NCBI GenBank assembly: GCA_037447655.1
Contig: JBBHKE010000833.1
Location: 194,089-258,088, forward strand
Direction: 5' to 3'
DNA: 64,000 nt
Source of the DNA: Zygnema cylindricum
Taxonomy: Eukaryota; Streptophyta; Zygnematophyceae; Zygnematales; Zygnemataceae
A program made the position numbers and the translations under genes. Below, piece after piece: positions 12,467 to 22,032 of this stretch; position 1 is the stretch's first letter, and each line of letters begins with the position of its first letter. The notes beneath the pieces were generated by a model, which was not told the DNA's origin, made no database searches, and was given only the letters and a program-made list of their open reading frames with translations.

Positions 12467-12680
12467 AGCAGCGCAGCTGCTTTATAGACAAAGCAGCGCA
12501 GCTGCTATACAGACAGAGCAGCGCAGCTGTTATACAACATAGCAGCGCAACTGCAATACAGCAGAGCAGCTGCTATATAGCAGAGCAGCTGCTATACAGC
12601 AGAGCAGCTGCTATACAGCAGAGCAGCGCACCAGCAGAGGAGCGCAGCAGCAGAGCAGCGTAGCAGCGAAGCTGCAACAC
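12467..12680 (+). repeat. CAGCTG-centred tandem array in LTR
   Basis: About ten degenerate units of AGCAGCGCAGCTGCTATACA, shortening to AGCAGCTGCTATAC and AGCAGCG toward the right. Each unit centres on the palindrome GCAGCTGC. The two related LTRs carry fewer units. Confidence 0.85.
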
Positions 12681-12794
12681 AGATAGGACAAGGCAACCAC
12701 GATTATATTTGATATGGTCCGTACGGACAACACAACGTCTGATATTCTTAATGTGATTCTATAGAGGATAGAGCAATTGCGATAGATACGATCT

Positions 12795-12920
12795 AGTCAA
12801 CTTAGTGGGAACTTAGTGGTAACTTAGTGGGTAACTCAGTGGTAGCTTAGTGATAGCTCAGTGGTAGCTTAGTGATAGCTCAATGGTAGCTTGACAGATT
12901 AGTGGTAGCTTGGTGGTTTG
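12795..12920 (+). repeat. AGTGGTAGCT tandem array in LTR
   Basis: Roughly ten imperfect units of TTAGTGGTAGC / TCAGTGATAGC. Related LTRs at 51105-51150 and 62480-62530 keep only a few units on the opposite strand. Confidence 0.8.
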
Positions 12921-13218
12921 ACGTACCTCTCAAGTACACTGGTGTTGCCAGTTCAACACAAGTATAAGACTTAGGACTCATAATATATTATGTATCCAGA
13001 CTTCCAAGTAGTAAAACTGCAGACAGTTTTTGGGAAACTTCTGAGTATTATATCTTGAGTGTTATTGGGTCAATTATGCTATAACTTTGGGAGTTATCAT
13101 TGTTTATGCTACTCTATATTCTGATAGAGTTTTGTGAGGTTTGGATGCTTGTATAAGAATTGGTGAGCACTTAAGAACAACTGTTTGGTAGGATTCTTGA
13201 TAGCTGCTGAGAGTGTAT

Positions 13219-16117
13219 CATGTCTACTTCTACTACTACTGCTGCTCCTCCACCTGCACCGGTGGTTGTAGAACAATAGGTTATGGGCCTGTCATCAAGA
13301 ATTCCTATCTTTTCCGGGGATAAGTATATTTACTGGGTGGATATGGTAGAAACACATTTCGAAAATGTCAATCTTTTGGATATATTGGATGGTTCGCTGG
13401 ATGAATCTGATCCGTCATGGTCTAAGAAAAATATGCAAGCTCGTTCTATTCTGAAATTTTGTATATATCTGAGGACTTAGCTATGTCTCGGATAAAGATG
13501 AAAAAAGCAATTGATATCTGGAAATCTCTTAAAACTGATTATGAAAAGGCGAATGTCCAGGAAGAGCTTCTATTGGCTGGAAAAATTTGGGACTATAAGC
13601 ACACTGGCGGTACAATGGCTGAATATTCTAACAAATTTCGTATCCTTATAGATGCACATGCTTGTGCAGGTGGGGTGTTTCCTCCTTTTCAACAGGCGGC
13701 ATTGCTCATAAGGGGTCTCCCTCGTAGTATGAAAGGAGCATCTAACATGCTCAAACAAAAAGATAAAGCTAGCTGGACTTTACAGTTAGCCATCAATATT
13801 ATACTAGAGGAGGAAGCTACATCTAATATTCTCAATGTTGAGCAAGTAGAAGCTTTTAATTCAGACTTTGAGAGAAAAGGACAGTTTAATCATTAAAGGA
13901 ATCAGTTTAATCAGTTCAGATATTTTAATCAAAGTGAAAATAGACAATCCAACAATGCATGCTTTTATTGTAGTGAGAGAGGTCATGGATACAAATTTTG
14001 TCCTAAGCTTAAAAAAGCTAACGATACAGGTTTATACCGGCCGGGATGGCAACAAAGCCAGTTTTACAAAGGCTTCACTGGGACTACACCTCGTGGAAAT
14101 GCACTATTTTCAACTTCTTCGTCTCTCCAAGACGAGACTGTGACGGTTTCTACGGAGGACGATACGGATCTATTCGCTATGGCGGCTGCAATGGAGGGCG
14201 CGAAGGACCCGGGATGGATAATGGATACAGGAGCGTCAGCCCACATGTGCTGGAACAAGACCATCTTCAAAAATCCGAAAGCAACGCCGGAGAAAAATAT
14301 TTATTATGCTTGTGGAATGAGTGTCCAAACTCGTGCTGTGGGTGATGTGTCCTTACTAGTTGATGTAGAAGGAAAAGCAATTGAAAGGACTCTTCACAAT
14401 GTCTTATTTGTGCCTGACTTTAAGAAAAATCTGTTTTCTACGTCGTTGGTAGAGAGCAAAGGCTTTGAGGTTAATTTGAAAAATGGTCGGCAGGTTGTTA
14501 GCAAAAATGGCAAGGTTGCGGTTACAAGTACTAGAGATAGTAGCAAGATGTATCGCATGGATATGGCTAATACCAAGTAGAATGATGTTTTGTACTCCGG
14601 TGTTTTGCACTCAGTTGAGTTGTGGCATAAAAGATTAGGCCATGTTAATTATGATAGTTTGAAGAAAATGGTCATTGCTGAAAAAATAGAGGGTGTACCA
14701 ATCACAGATGGGCTGGTGAAAACTTGCGATGGTTGCGCTTTAGGCAAAATCCACAGATTGCCATTTCCTAAGGAGTCTGAGCATCGGTCAACGAAACTTT
14801 TACAACAAATTCATTCGGATGTCTTTGGTCCGGCGAAGGTTCCATCTGCCATAGGGATGAAATATATGGTCACCTTCACAGATGATTTCTCCAGGTTTAC
14901 AAAAGTTTACTTCATGAAGGAGAAGAGGGAAGTGTTGGTCACTTCAAACACTATAAAGCATGGGCTGAAAAACTTCATAATTCATCTATTTTGCAGCTCA
15001 GATCGAACAATGGTGGTGAATATACATCGAAAGAATTTGAAACCTTTTTACTCGAGGTAGGCATCAGTCATCTATTGACTGTTCCATATTCACCGGAACA
15101 AAATGGGGTGTCGCAAAGACTGAATAGAACTCTCACGGAAAGCTCTAGGTCTATGCTCGCAGATAAAACTGTGGATCCAAAATTATGGGCTGAGGCTCTA
15201 AATTGTGCAGTTTATATTAAAAATAGGATAGGATCAAGATCGATAGAAACAACTCCTTACCAAATCTGGACAGGTAGCAAACCAGATGTTAGCCATTTCA
15301 AGGTCTTTGGTAGTCAATGCTTTATATTGGATACGTCTAGAGATAGATGGAAAATGGAACTGGAGGGATTACTGGGTATTCTGTTAGGATATGATGATCA
15401 CTCAAAATGTTATAGAGTCTTTGTGTTTGAAAGGCAGAAAATAGTTGTAGCTAGAAACATCATTGTTAAAGATGAACTAGACTCCATAGATTTATTTCAA
15501 ATGACAGAGCAGCAAAAGCAACAAAAAGTACAGGAGTATGTCATCTTAGATTGCATGTAGGAAATTGTCTCGCAGATTCCACAAACTCCGGTAATGACTG
15601 CGGAGTCAGACTCTCTTCAAGTTACTCACCAAATTCGGGTCCAGACGGACCAACAGCGCAATCAGGAACACACGGATCGCAACCAGCGCAATCACCAAGA
15701 CACAGATCGCAACCAGCGCAATCAGCGCAATGCGCGACATCCGACGATCTCAGCCTCAGAATTTCCAAGGGGAAGAAGATCAAGCAGCCGCCTCCAAGCA
15801 AGCTCTCACTTTGCCTACTCGGCAGTCTCAAGGGAGCCCTTGACCATCCAAGAGGCCTTCTCATCACCAGAGCGGAATCACTGGATTGAGGCGGCAAACG
15901 ACGAAATGAAGTCGATCATGGAGGCTCAAACATGGGAGCTTGTGGACCTTCCTCCGAACCGAAAAGTGATCGACAGCAAATGGGTATTCAAGGTGAATTT
16001 AAATCCCAATAACACCATTTGAACGCTATAAGGCCAGACTTGTGGCGAAAGGGTAAAATCAAAAGGAAGGAATCGATTTTGAAGAAACATTTTCTCCGGT
16101 TGTAAGATTTCCAACAG
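13219..16117 (+). pseudogene. Element E gag - protease - integrase - RT start
   Basis: The start codon sits in the LTR (Ser/Thr/Ala/Pro-rich leader), followed by a TAG at 13277-13279 at the PBS junction. Gag blocks are 13283-13480 and 13459-13896. An intact zinc knuckle (Cys-Phe-Tyr-Cys...His...Cys) lies near 13960-14010, beyond a TAA at 13894. Protease (Ile-Met-Asp-Thr-Gly-Ala-Ser-Ala-His-Met-Cys) is in 14140-14580. The HHCC and integrase first Asp are in 14590-15060, the integrase second Asp and Glu region in 14991-15560, and an Asn/Gln/Arg-rich linker plus the RT N-terminus in 15594-16022. RT stops after Thr-Phe-Ser-Pro-Val-Val-Arg-Phe, where the sequence jumps to RNase H of the D family. 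Confidence 0.87.
13279..13289 (+). other. Primer-binding site of element E
   Basis: GGTTATGGGCC directly after the LTR; an 11-base match to the complement of the initiator tRNA anticodon arm. Confidence 0.7.
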
Positions 16118-16614
16118 GGGACAAGGTTAGCATTAATACTTGGAGTGATACTAGCTATGGTGATGTGCCTAGTAGGAAGTCTACAACAGGGTATGTCATT
16201 CAAATTGGAAGTGGAACTTGTAGTTGGAGTAGTAAACTTCAAAAGGTCACGACACAATCAACTATGGAAGCCGAATACATGGCTGCAAGCGAAGCCTTGA
16301 AAAAGTTGTTATGGATGAAGGCATTTCTTAAAGAATTGGGTTTTACGCAACACGGGACACAAATAATGTGGTGGGACAATCACGTAGCCATTTCTATGGC
16401 TATAAACCCAAGTCACCATTTTAAGAGTAAACATATGGACATCGGCTACATTTGGTAGGAGAGAAAGTATTTGCAAAAGTGGTCAAACTTTGTTATTTGC
16501 ATGATGAGAAAATGGTTGCGGACATGTTGACAAAAGCCCTTCCCGCTCCTAAGTTGGAGTATTGCGGAAAAGCATGTGGTCTAAGTGAGTAAATCTTCTA
16601 AAGCTTAAGGGGAG
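16118..16614 (+). pseudogene. Element D-type RNase H 3' end
   Basis: Begins abruptly at Gly-Asp-Lys-Val-Ser-Ile-Asn-Thr-Trp-Ser-Asp, colinear with C at about 10240. It includes Ser-Thr-Met-Glu-Ala-Glu-Tyr and the Lys-His-Met-Asp motif, where one base has been lost (16440), shifting frame. It ends Gly-Leu-Ser-Glu-stop and a polypurine tract. Confidence 0.85.
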
Positions 16615-17241
16615 TATTGAAAAGTAAGCTTTAGTTAGTCTTAGAAATTTGAGTCTAGGACTTAGAATATTTTTGGAATACTAATAGTTCAATATTGACC
16701 AACTTTAGTGTGGATTTTTGTAGTATCTACACGAATAGTTATCTTTAAGTAAATTAGTGTGTAGGGCCGCCAATGAATGTAGACGTGATAAAAATCACCC
16801 GGATTTTTAGGGTATAGATATTGTTAGTGGACAATTCTGATCCAAACACTTAGATTTTTGTCAGTAGATTGTCTAGTGAACCTTGTACATACGTTTTAGA
16901 TATTTTGAAGACCTTTAGAGTATTTAATTCAATTAGGAATGATTAGTTTGATAGAGAATGTACATTCTTCACAGAGTTTAAGGAAATGAGAGCACTTAGT
17001 GCACTTTAAGGTGTTTTCTATTTTATTGTCTTTATTTTGGCTGTGGTATATGTTTGTCTGGTTGTAAGACCTCTCTCACTTAAAGCTACATATCTTACAA
17101 CATATATCTAGTCAAATAGGTATTTCTCTTTGGGTTTGCTTCTGCTGCCATGTCTACAAATGGCTCAGTCCTTGCTGGTGCAAGTGTGACGCCTAGTGAG
17201 AGTGGAACACAGCCAAATTAGAATGACAATGACTTTCAACA
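16615..17241 (+). repeat. 3' LTR of element D
   Basis: 627 bp, TATTGAAAAG...CAACA, highly similar along its length to 10734-11359. It joins the RT remnant G directly at 17242. Confidence 0.82.
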
Positions 17242-17610
17242 TAAAGTCTTTATATAGACTTAAGTAGGCTCCTAGACAATGGCATAAGAAACTAGATGAG
17301 TTTCTCACCAGTTTGGGATATATCTAGAGCATTTGGACCATTGAGGATGAGAATGGTCTTATTTTCATTGCAATTTATGGGGATGATTTGCTGGCGTTAA
17401 CTAAGTCTATAGAAAGATAAATAAGTTAAAAAAAGATCTTAGAAGCAGATTTGACTTGAAGGATTTAGGGGAGGGAAGATATATTTTGGGAATTCAAATG
17501 GAAAGAGATAGGGGGAAAGAGATTATCACACTTACTCAGAAAAAAGTTATAGGGAATATGCTTCATAAATTCCAGATGGAAAAGGCAAACAGTTGTACCA
17601 TTGCCATGGA
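17242..17610 (+). pseudogene. Element G: RT remnant, left part
   Basis: RT palm sequence of the A/B/R type, starting at the Lys-Ser-Leu-Tyr region. The catalytic Tyr-Val-Asp-Asp has become Tyr-Gly-Asp-Asp (about 17372). There are several stops. It is split by element F at 17611 and resumes at 22033. Confidence 0.85.
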
Positions 17611-17810
17611 TGTTGATATTTGAGTATTTTCTAGGTCTGTATTAGGATAGAAAAAGAGCTGAGGCGGTCTGCCTCTAACTCCCCTATCCAAGCCCCCACA
17701 CTTGTTGTAGTCACTTAAGGCTGGATAGGGAGCTAGAGCCATGGCTGCCTAGGCTCTCTAGAGAAGACAAGGGGTGAATTAGGTAGACTTACCAAAAGTT
17801 AGTTGTCGCA

Positions 17811-17885
17811 CGCAGGAATTGATCCTAGTACCTGCCGTCCGTCAACCGGCATTAGCCGTTAGCTCTAGCCGTTAAGTCTAGAATT
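17811..17885 (-). promoter_or_regulatory. tRNA-like segment with B-box-like motif, antisense in LTR
   Basis: On the minus strand GGATCAATTCC resembles the RNA polymerase III B box (GGTTCGANTCC), preceded by GGCTAGAGCTAACGG. It is one of a series at the same place in the LTRs of this clade; the second F copy is at about 21018-21092. No clean cloverleaf folds. Confidence 0.4.
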
Positions 17886-18299
17886 GATATTACGATATAT
17901 AGGGTTTGATAAATATATAAATCTTTATATGTAGATAAATCCGTTTAACGGCTTATAGATACTTTGTACATAGATACAGTTTGATTTAGTACGAAGTACG
18001 GTATGTGGACAGAACAGAAACCGCGCATTTGTTTCGATAGTGAAACAAATACCGCGCATTTGTTTCGATAGCGAAACGAATACCGCGCGACGAATTTCAG
18101 CGGCTAGGATTATAGCCGGTTTTGATCGGACGGCCGCGATAGGCGCCGCGATCACGGAAATGTACTTTTGGCGTTTTACGGTCTTTGCCACGTCAGATAA
18201 CACGTGGCGTAATAACATTGGATTACGGGAATTCCGGAGATTACAGGAACTAATCCTGATTTGACACGTGTCGACATTTTGGCCATGTCGTACAATGGC

Positions 18300-18339
18300 C
18301 GTACAGAAAAGTACACCGGCACCTGTACTTTTCTGTACG
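18300..18339. promoter_or_regulatory. 15-bp perfect inverted repeat upstream of TATA box
   Basis: CGTACAGAAAAGTAC (18300-18314) and its exact reverse complement (18325-18339) flank a 10-base spacer. Diverged versions occur at the same distance upstream of the promoter in LTRs at about 3100, 8455, 9000, 26470, 28000, 28735, 34605, 42885, 48870, 51900 and 57310. Likely a cis-acting promoter element or RNA hairpin; which one is inference. Confidence 0.75.
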
Positions 18340-18445
18340 ACACAGTAATTTGATTGCTGCCGTACTTCAGTAGATAGAGTTTTAGAGAGGGAATAGGACT
18401 TAGAAAATTTTGGGTAGGCAGCTGCCTCTCCTAGAGAGCACCCTG

Positions 18446-18451
18446 TATAAA
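18446..18451 (+). promoter_or_regulatory. TATA box of element F LTR
   Basis: TATAAA in CCTGTATAAATGG, about 110 bp downstream of the inverted repeat and 375 bp before the PBS. Equivalent boxes are CTATAAAGG near 28885 (element M) and TGTATAAATA near 43022 (element R). Confidence 0.65.
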
Positions 18452-18516
18452 TGGCAAACTTTGGGCAGCCATAACTATCAATTTACTTGACCATTTACAG
18501 TGATTCTTTTTGCTGC

Positions 18517-18532
18517 GGACTCAAGGGAGTCC
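18517..18532 (+). promoter_or_regulatory. Leader hairpin GGACTC/GAGTCC
   Basis: GGACTC-AAGG-GAGTCC, about 70 nt downstream of the TATA box, so within the R or 5' leader region of the transcript. Near-identical copies occur in almost every LTR of the clade (about 2905, 8795, 21725, 22590, 26280, 28200, 28960, 34280, 43097, 48675, 57130). Confidence 0.55.
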
Positions 18533-18801
18533 AGGCTACACAGGGGAGTGGTCGGTCAGAGTTTTTATCTTCCAGGGTGGCTGTATTTCTAAGGGAAAGT
18601 CAAAGTGGGTGAATGTGTCCAAATCTCTTATTCTAACTTTGCATTCTGTGGTGGAACTGAGCACACAGAAAGTGTTATTTCACAGGGGTGAATCTATATT
18701 GGGGTTTTGAGTGTCAAGGGGTCAATCATTTGGGTTTATATCAAGTTGGAGTCGGCACTATCTAGATTTGCTTCTTTTGGATCTGCATACTCTGAGGGCC
18801 A

Positions 18802-20829
18802 ATGGAGGTCTCAAAGTTTCAGGTTATGGGCCCACCATCTAGGGTGCCTATGTTTGATGGAACAGGCTTCACGTATTGGGCGTTTACAATGGAGGGATTG
18901 CTTTTCGAGAAGCACTTATGGGGAATTGTTGCGGGACAAGTGAGATGTCCGCCACCTGGCTTTGGAGGAGCTTACTACGGAGAATCATCTGAGACTGCCC
19001 AGAATATCATCCGGAGTTCAGATGCAACGGAAGGTGAAGGGAAAAACCTTTCCGTGGATGGGGAAATAGGGGAGAAGGAAAAAGGGACACCTATGGTGAG
19101 GGGAGCTAGGCTCTCAGCTATGGTACCATATGTAGGGATTAAAACTGAAGAAAATGACAGGAAAATATGGGAATACAAAAACACTATAGCAAAACATCTC
19201 ATACTTAAATATGTGTCTAAGTCGATAGCTATCACTCTTTTAAGTCTAACCAAGTCTTCAGAGATATGGGAAGCACTAACTCAGATTTATAAGAGTGAGA
19301 CTATTCAGAGGCAGCAATTAGTAAAACAGGAAATAGATGCCTACGTTTATAAAGGCGGTAGCATGATAAAATTTTGCAATGATATTGCTGCGTTATATGT
19401 TGAGCTTACTAGTGCGGGATATGTAGAATCTGAGGAGAGTAAGATTAATACACTAATTATGAAACTCCCAGATGAGTACGAAAACATAATTTGTTGTATG
19501 CAGGCAATGGATGGCTCCTCATGGACTTGGAGCTTTACCATGGGGATAATTCTTGTGAGGGAAAGCACTTTGGAGCTTTGTAGGGGAAGGGACAAGGTCA
19601 ATGCATTTTCAGCTGGTGGTGATTGGCGGAAACGTGATGAGAGGAACAGCGGTGACGAGCGGAAGCGTGATGTGAGGAACAGTGGTGACGAGCGGAAGCG
19701 TGATGAGAGGAACGGTGGTGATGAGCGGAAGCGTGATGAGAGAAAGAAAGACAAAGGTAAACCTTATCGGAACTTTGGTGGAAAGAGAGGGAGAAGAAAA
19801 GAAAGGGGAGCTTTGAAAAAGGGGGCTTGCTTCTTTTGTAGGGAACCGGGTCATTATATGGAGGAATGCCCTTGTTTGGAAAAACTTAGAAGTTGGAATG
19901 TGGATGAGGAGGAAGAAGGGGAAGAGGAGAAAGAGGATGAAGATATTTTAGAGCTTCTCCGGATTAGTAGTATGGGGAAGAAAGAAAAGCACACAGTAAT
20001 TGCACAAAGGCAACAATGTGCTTTTGGAGGTATAAGGGAAGTAAAGAGAGAGGAGGTACTTGAGGATGTCAAGGAGTGTAGAGTGTATGACTTAGAAATG
20101 AGAAAGTCAGTTCTAGGATCCATAAGTGAAAACGGGAAAGGTAAAATTAATTATGATAATTTTATAGATAATAGGGAACCAGAAAACTGGTCGGAAAGGG
20201 AGACTTCAATGGATTCCGAGGAAAGGGGAGAAGTGAAACTCGAAGAGGTTTCAAAGGATAGGGGAGAAAAGAAATATTTATTGGGAATTAAATTAGAAAG
20301 TAATAGTGGAAAGAATTCCATGGGAGAGAGTGAGGGAAGTTCAGAAAATGGTGTAATTATCATGGATAAAAATATGAGTACGAAAGATGTAGATCTTACG
20401 AGGAACTTAGTGGGGACTAGTGTTTTTTGGGAATATTTGGGGGTGGATGAATTTGACATCACTACTTGGTGTGACGTCACTTGTGAAGATGTGCCTGTAA
20501 AAGGGTTAGCATCTGGGTGTATGTTGCAGATTGGAAATGGGGCTGGCTGTTTGGATCGCAAGAGGGAAATCGGTTTGTGTGTGGATAAAAGAGTGATGAA
20601 GTGGATAAAATCTTTGCTCGGATTTATGGAAAAAGGGATGTTAAATAAAATGTGTGATGCAATTATCATTTCAGTTCATTTAATGCACTGTGTTAAATAC
20701 TTAAGTTTTATGAAAGGAAAAGGAAAAAGGAAAAAGAAAAGAAAAAAAAAAGGGAGGGGGTGTTTGTTTACTTGTTTGTGGAAGTTGAAAGAAAATAGAC
20801 TAGAAAATAAGGGGAGTGTTGATATTTGA
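18802..20829 (+). CDS. gag: Gag polyprotein with collapsed in-frame pol (element F)
   Basis: 675 codons without a stop. The start at 18802 lies in the LTR; codons run through the PBS (Gln-Val-Met-Gly-Pro-Pro-Ser-Arg). The Gag core follows, then three 11-residue repeats rich in Asp/Glu/Arg/Lys (nt about 19630-19742) and an intact zinc knuckle (Cys343-X2-Cys-X4-His-X4-Cys356). Next is an acidic stretch and Gln-Cys-Ala-Phe-Gly-Gly, which in relatives sits just before the protease; the protease itself is missing. After that come short in-frame scraps matching integrase (Arg-Val-Tyr-Asp-Leu), the linker (Glu-Thr-Ser-Met-Asp), RT (Leu-Leu-Gly-Ile-Lys) and RNase H (Ile-Thr-Thr-Trp-Cys-Asp). No catalytic site survives except possibly one RNase H Asp. 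It ends with a Lys-rich tail. Probable role: a structural capsid protein that could help package element RNA while enzymes come from relatives. That role is inference; the open frame is observed. Confidence 0.85.
   Translation: MEVSKFQVMGPPSRVPMFDGTGFTYWAFTMEGLLFEKHLWGIVAGQVRCPPPGFGGAYYGESSETAQNIIRSSDATEGEGKNLSVDGEIGEKEKGTPMVRGARLSAMVPYVGIKTEENDRKIWEYKNTIAKHLILKYVSKSIAITLLSLTKSSEIWEALTQIYKSETIQRQQLVKQEIDAYVYKGGSMIKFCNDIAALYVELTSAGYVESEESKINTLIMKLPDEYENIICCMQAMDGSSWTWSFTMGIILVRESTLELCRGRDKVNAFSAGGDWRKRDERNSGDERKRDVRNSGDERKRDERNGGDERKRDERKKDKGKPYRNFGGKRGRRKERGALKKGACFFCREPGHYMEECPCLEKLRSWNVDEEEEGEEEKEDEDILELLRISSMGKKEKHTVIAQRQQCAFGGIREVKREEVLEDVKECRVYDLEMRKSVLGSISENGKGKINYDNFIDNREPENWSERETSMDSEERGEVKLEEVSKDRGEKKYLLGIKLESNSGKNSMGESEGSSENGVIIMDKNMSTKDVDLTRNLVGTSVFWEYLGVDEFDITTWCDVTCEDVPVKGLASGCMLQIGNGAGCLDRKREIGLCVDKRVMKWIKSLLGFMEKGMLNKMCDAIIISVHLMHCVKYLSFMKGKGKRKKKRKKKGRGCLFTCLWKLKENRLENKGSVDI
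18822..18837 (+). other. Primer-binding site of element F
   Basis: GGTTATGGGCCCACCA is an exact 16-base complement of the plant-type initiator-Met tRNA 5' half ending in the anticodon loop (…UGGUGGGCCCAUAACC). It is the longest match in the window. Confidence 0.8.
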
Positions 20830-22027
20830 GTATTTTCTAGGTCTGTATTAGGATAGAAAAAGAGCTGAGGCAGTCTGCCTCTAACTCCCCTATCCAAGCC
20901 CCCACACTTGTTGTAGTCACTGAAGGCTGGATAGGGAGCTAGAGCCATGGCTGCCTAGGCTCTCTAGAGAAGACAAGGGGTGAATTAGGTAGACTTACCA
21001 AAAGTTAGTTGTCGCACGCAGGAATTGATCCTAGTACCTGCCGTCCGTCAACCGGCATTAGCCGTTAGCTCTAGCCGTTAAGTCTAGAATTGATATTACG
21101 ATATATAGGGTTTGATAAATATATAAATCTTTATATGTAGATAAATCCGTTTAACGGCTTATAGATACTTTGTACATAGATACAGTTTGATTCAGTACGA
21201 AGTACGGTATGTGGACAGAACAGAAACCGCGCATTTGTTTCGATAGTGAAATAAATACCGCGCATTTGTTTCGATAGCGAAACGAATACCGCGCGACGAA
21301 TTTCAGCGGCTAGGATTATAGCCGGTTTTGATCGGACGGCCGCGATAGGCGCCGCGATCACGGAAATGTACTTTTGGCGTTTTACGGTCTTTGCCACGTC
21401 AGATAACACGTGGCGTAATAACATTGGATTACGGGAATTCCAGAGATTACAAGAACTAATCCTGATTTGACACATGTTGACATTTTGGCCATGTCGTACA
21501 ATGGCCGTACAGAAAAGTACACCGGCAGCTGTACTTTTCTGTACGACACAGTAATTTGATTGCTGCCGTACTTCAGTAGATAGAGTTTTAGAGAGGGAAT
21601 AGGACTTATAAAATTTTGGGTAGGCAGCTGCCTCTCCTAGAGAGCACCCTGTATAAATGGCAAACTTTGGGCAGCCATAACTATCAATTTACTTGACCAT
21701 TTACAGTGATTCTTTTTGCTGCGGACTCAGGGGAGTCCAGGCTACATAGGGTTGTAGTCGGTCAGAGTTTTTGTCTGCCAGGGTGGCTGTATTTCTAAGG
21801 GAAAGTCAAAGTGGGTGAATGTGTCCAAATCTCTTATTCTAACTTTGCATTCTGTGGTGGAACTGAGCACACAAAAAGTGTTATTTCACAGGGGTGAATC
21901 TATATTGGGGTTTTGACTGTCAAGGGGTCAGTCATTGTGGTTTATATCAAGTTAGAGTCGGCACTATCTAGATTTGCTTCTTTTGGATCTGCATACTCTG
22001 AGGGCCAATGGAGGTCTCAGAGTTTCA
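20817..22027 (+). repeat. 3' LTR of element F
   Basis: 1211 bp, TGTTGATATT...TTTCA, colinear with 17611-18821. It is followed by the target-site copy ATGGA at 22028-22032. Confidence 0.9.
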
Positions 22028-22032
22028 ATGGA

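Larger units (their letters stand above)
12436..13278 (+). repeat. 5' LTR of element E
   Basis: 843 bp, from TGTTGTCTTT to ...CAATA. It is the same family as the minus-strand LTRs at 50719-51423 and 62108-62861. It contains an expanded AGCAGCGCAGCTGC-type tandem array (12467-12680) and an AGTGGTAGCT array (about 12795-12920). The Gag ATG lies within it at about 13219. Confidence 0.8.
10734..17241 (+). mobile_element. Element D: Ty1/copia, interrupted by element E
   Basis: 5' LTR 10734-11359, PBS 11360-11370, gag/protease 11364-12435, element E sequence 12436 to about 16117, D-type RNase H 16118-16600, polypurine tract to 16614, 3' LTR 16615-17241. D's integrase and RT are absent, lost together with E's 3' half. 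Confidence 0.75.
17611..18821 (+). repeat. 5' LTR of element F
   Basis: 1211 bp, TGTTGATATT...TTTCA. It contains the ATCC/GGAT stem near 17690-17735, GAGCCATGGC at about 17733, the antisense tRNA-like segment 17811-17885, the 15-bp inverted repeat 18300-18339, a TATA box 18446-18451 and the leader hairpin 18517-18532. The ATG at 18802 opens the gag frame inside the LTR. Confidence 0.9.
17611..22027 (+). mobile_element. Element F: non-autonomous, Gag-retaining copia element
   Basis: 4417 bp with two 1211-bp LTRs (17611-18821 and 20817-22027) that differ at roughly 20-25 positions by eye (about 98% identical). PBS 18822-18837, internal region of only 1995 bp, polypurine tract AAAATAAGGGGAG at 20804-20816, and a perfect 5-bp target-site duplication ATGGA (17606-17610 / 22028-22032) inside RT remnant G. 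The internal region carries one open frame instead of the usual 4 kb gag-pol. Confidence 0.9.

Noticed and set aside
12467-12920. CRISPR array
   Set aside because: Units are degenerate, contiguous and without unique spacers; they lie in an LTR of a eukaryotic retrotransposon.
20676-20948. Minus-strand frames opposite the element F coding region
   Set aside because: Shadows of the 675-codon frame and of low-complexity A/G-rich sequence.
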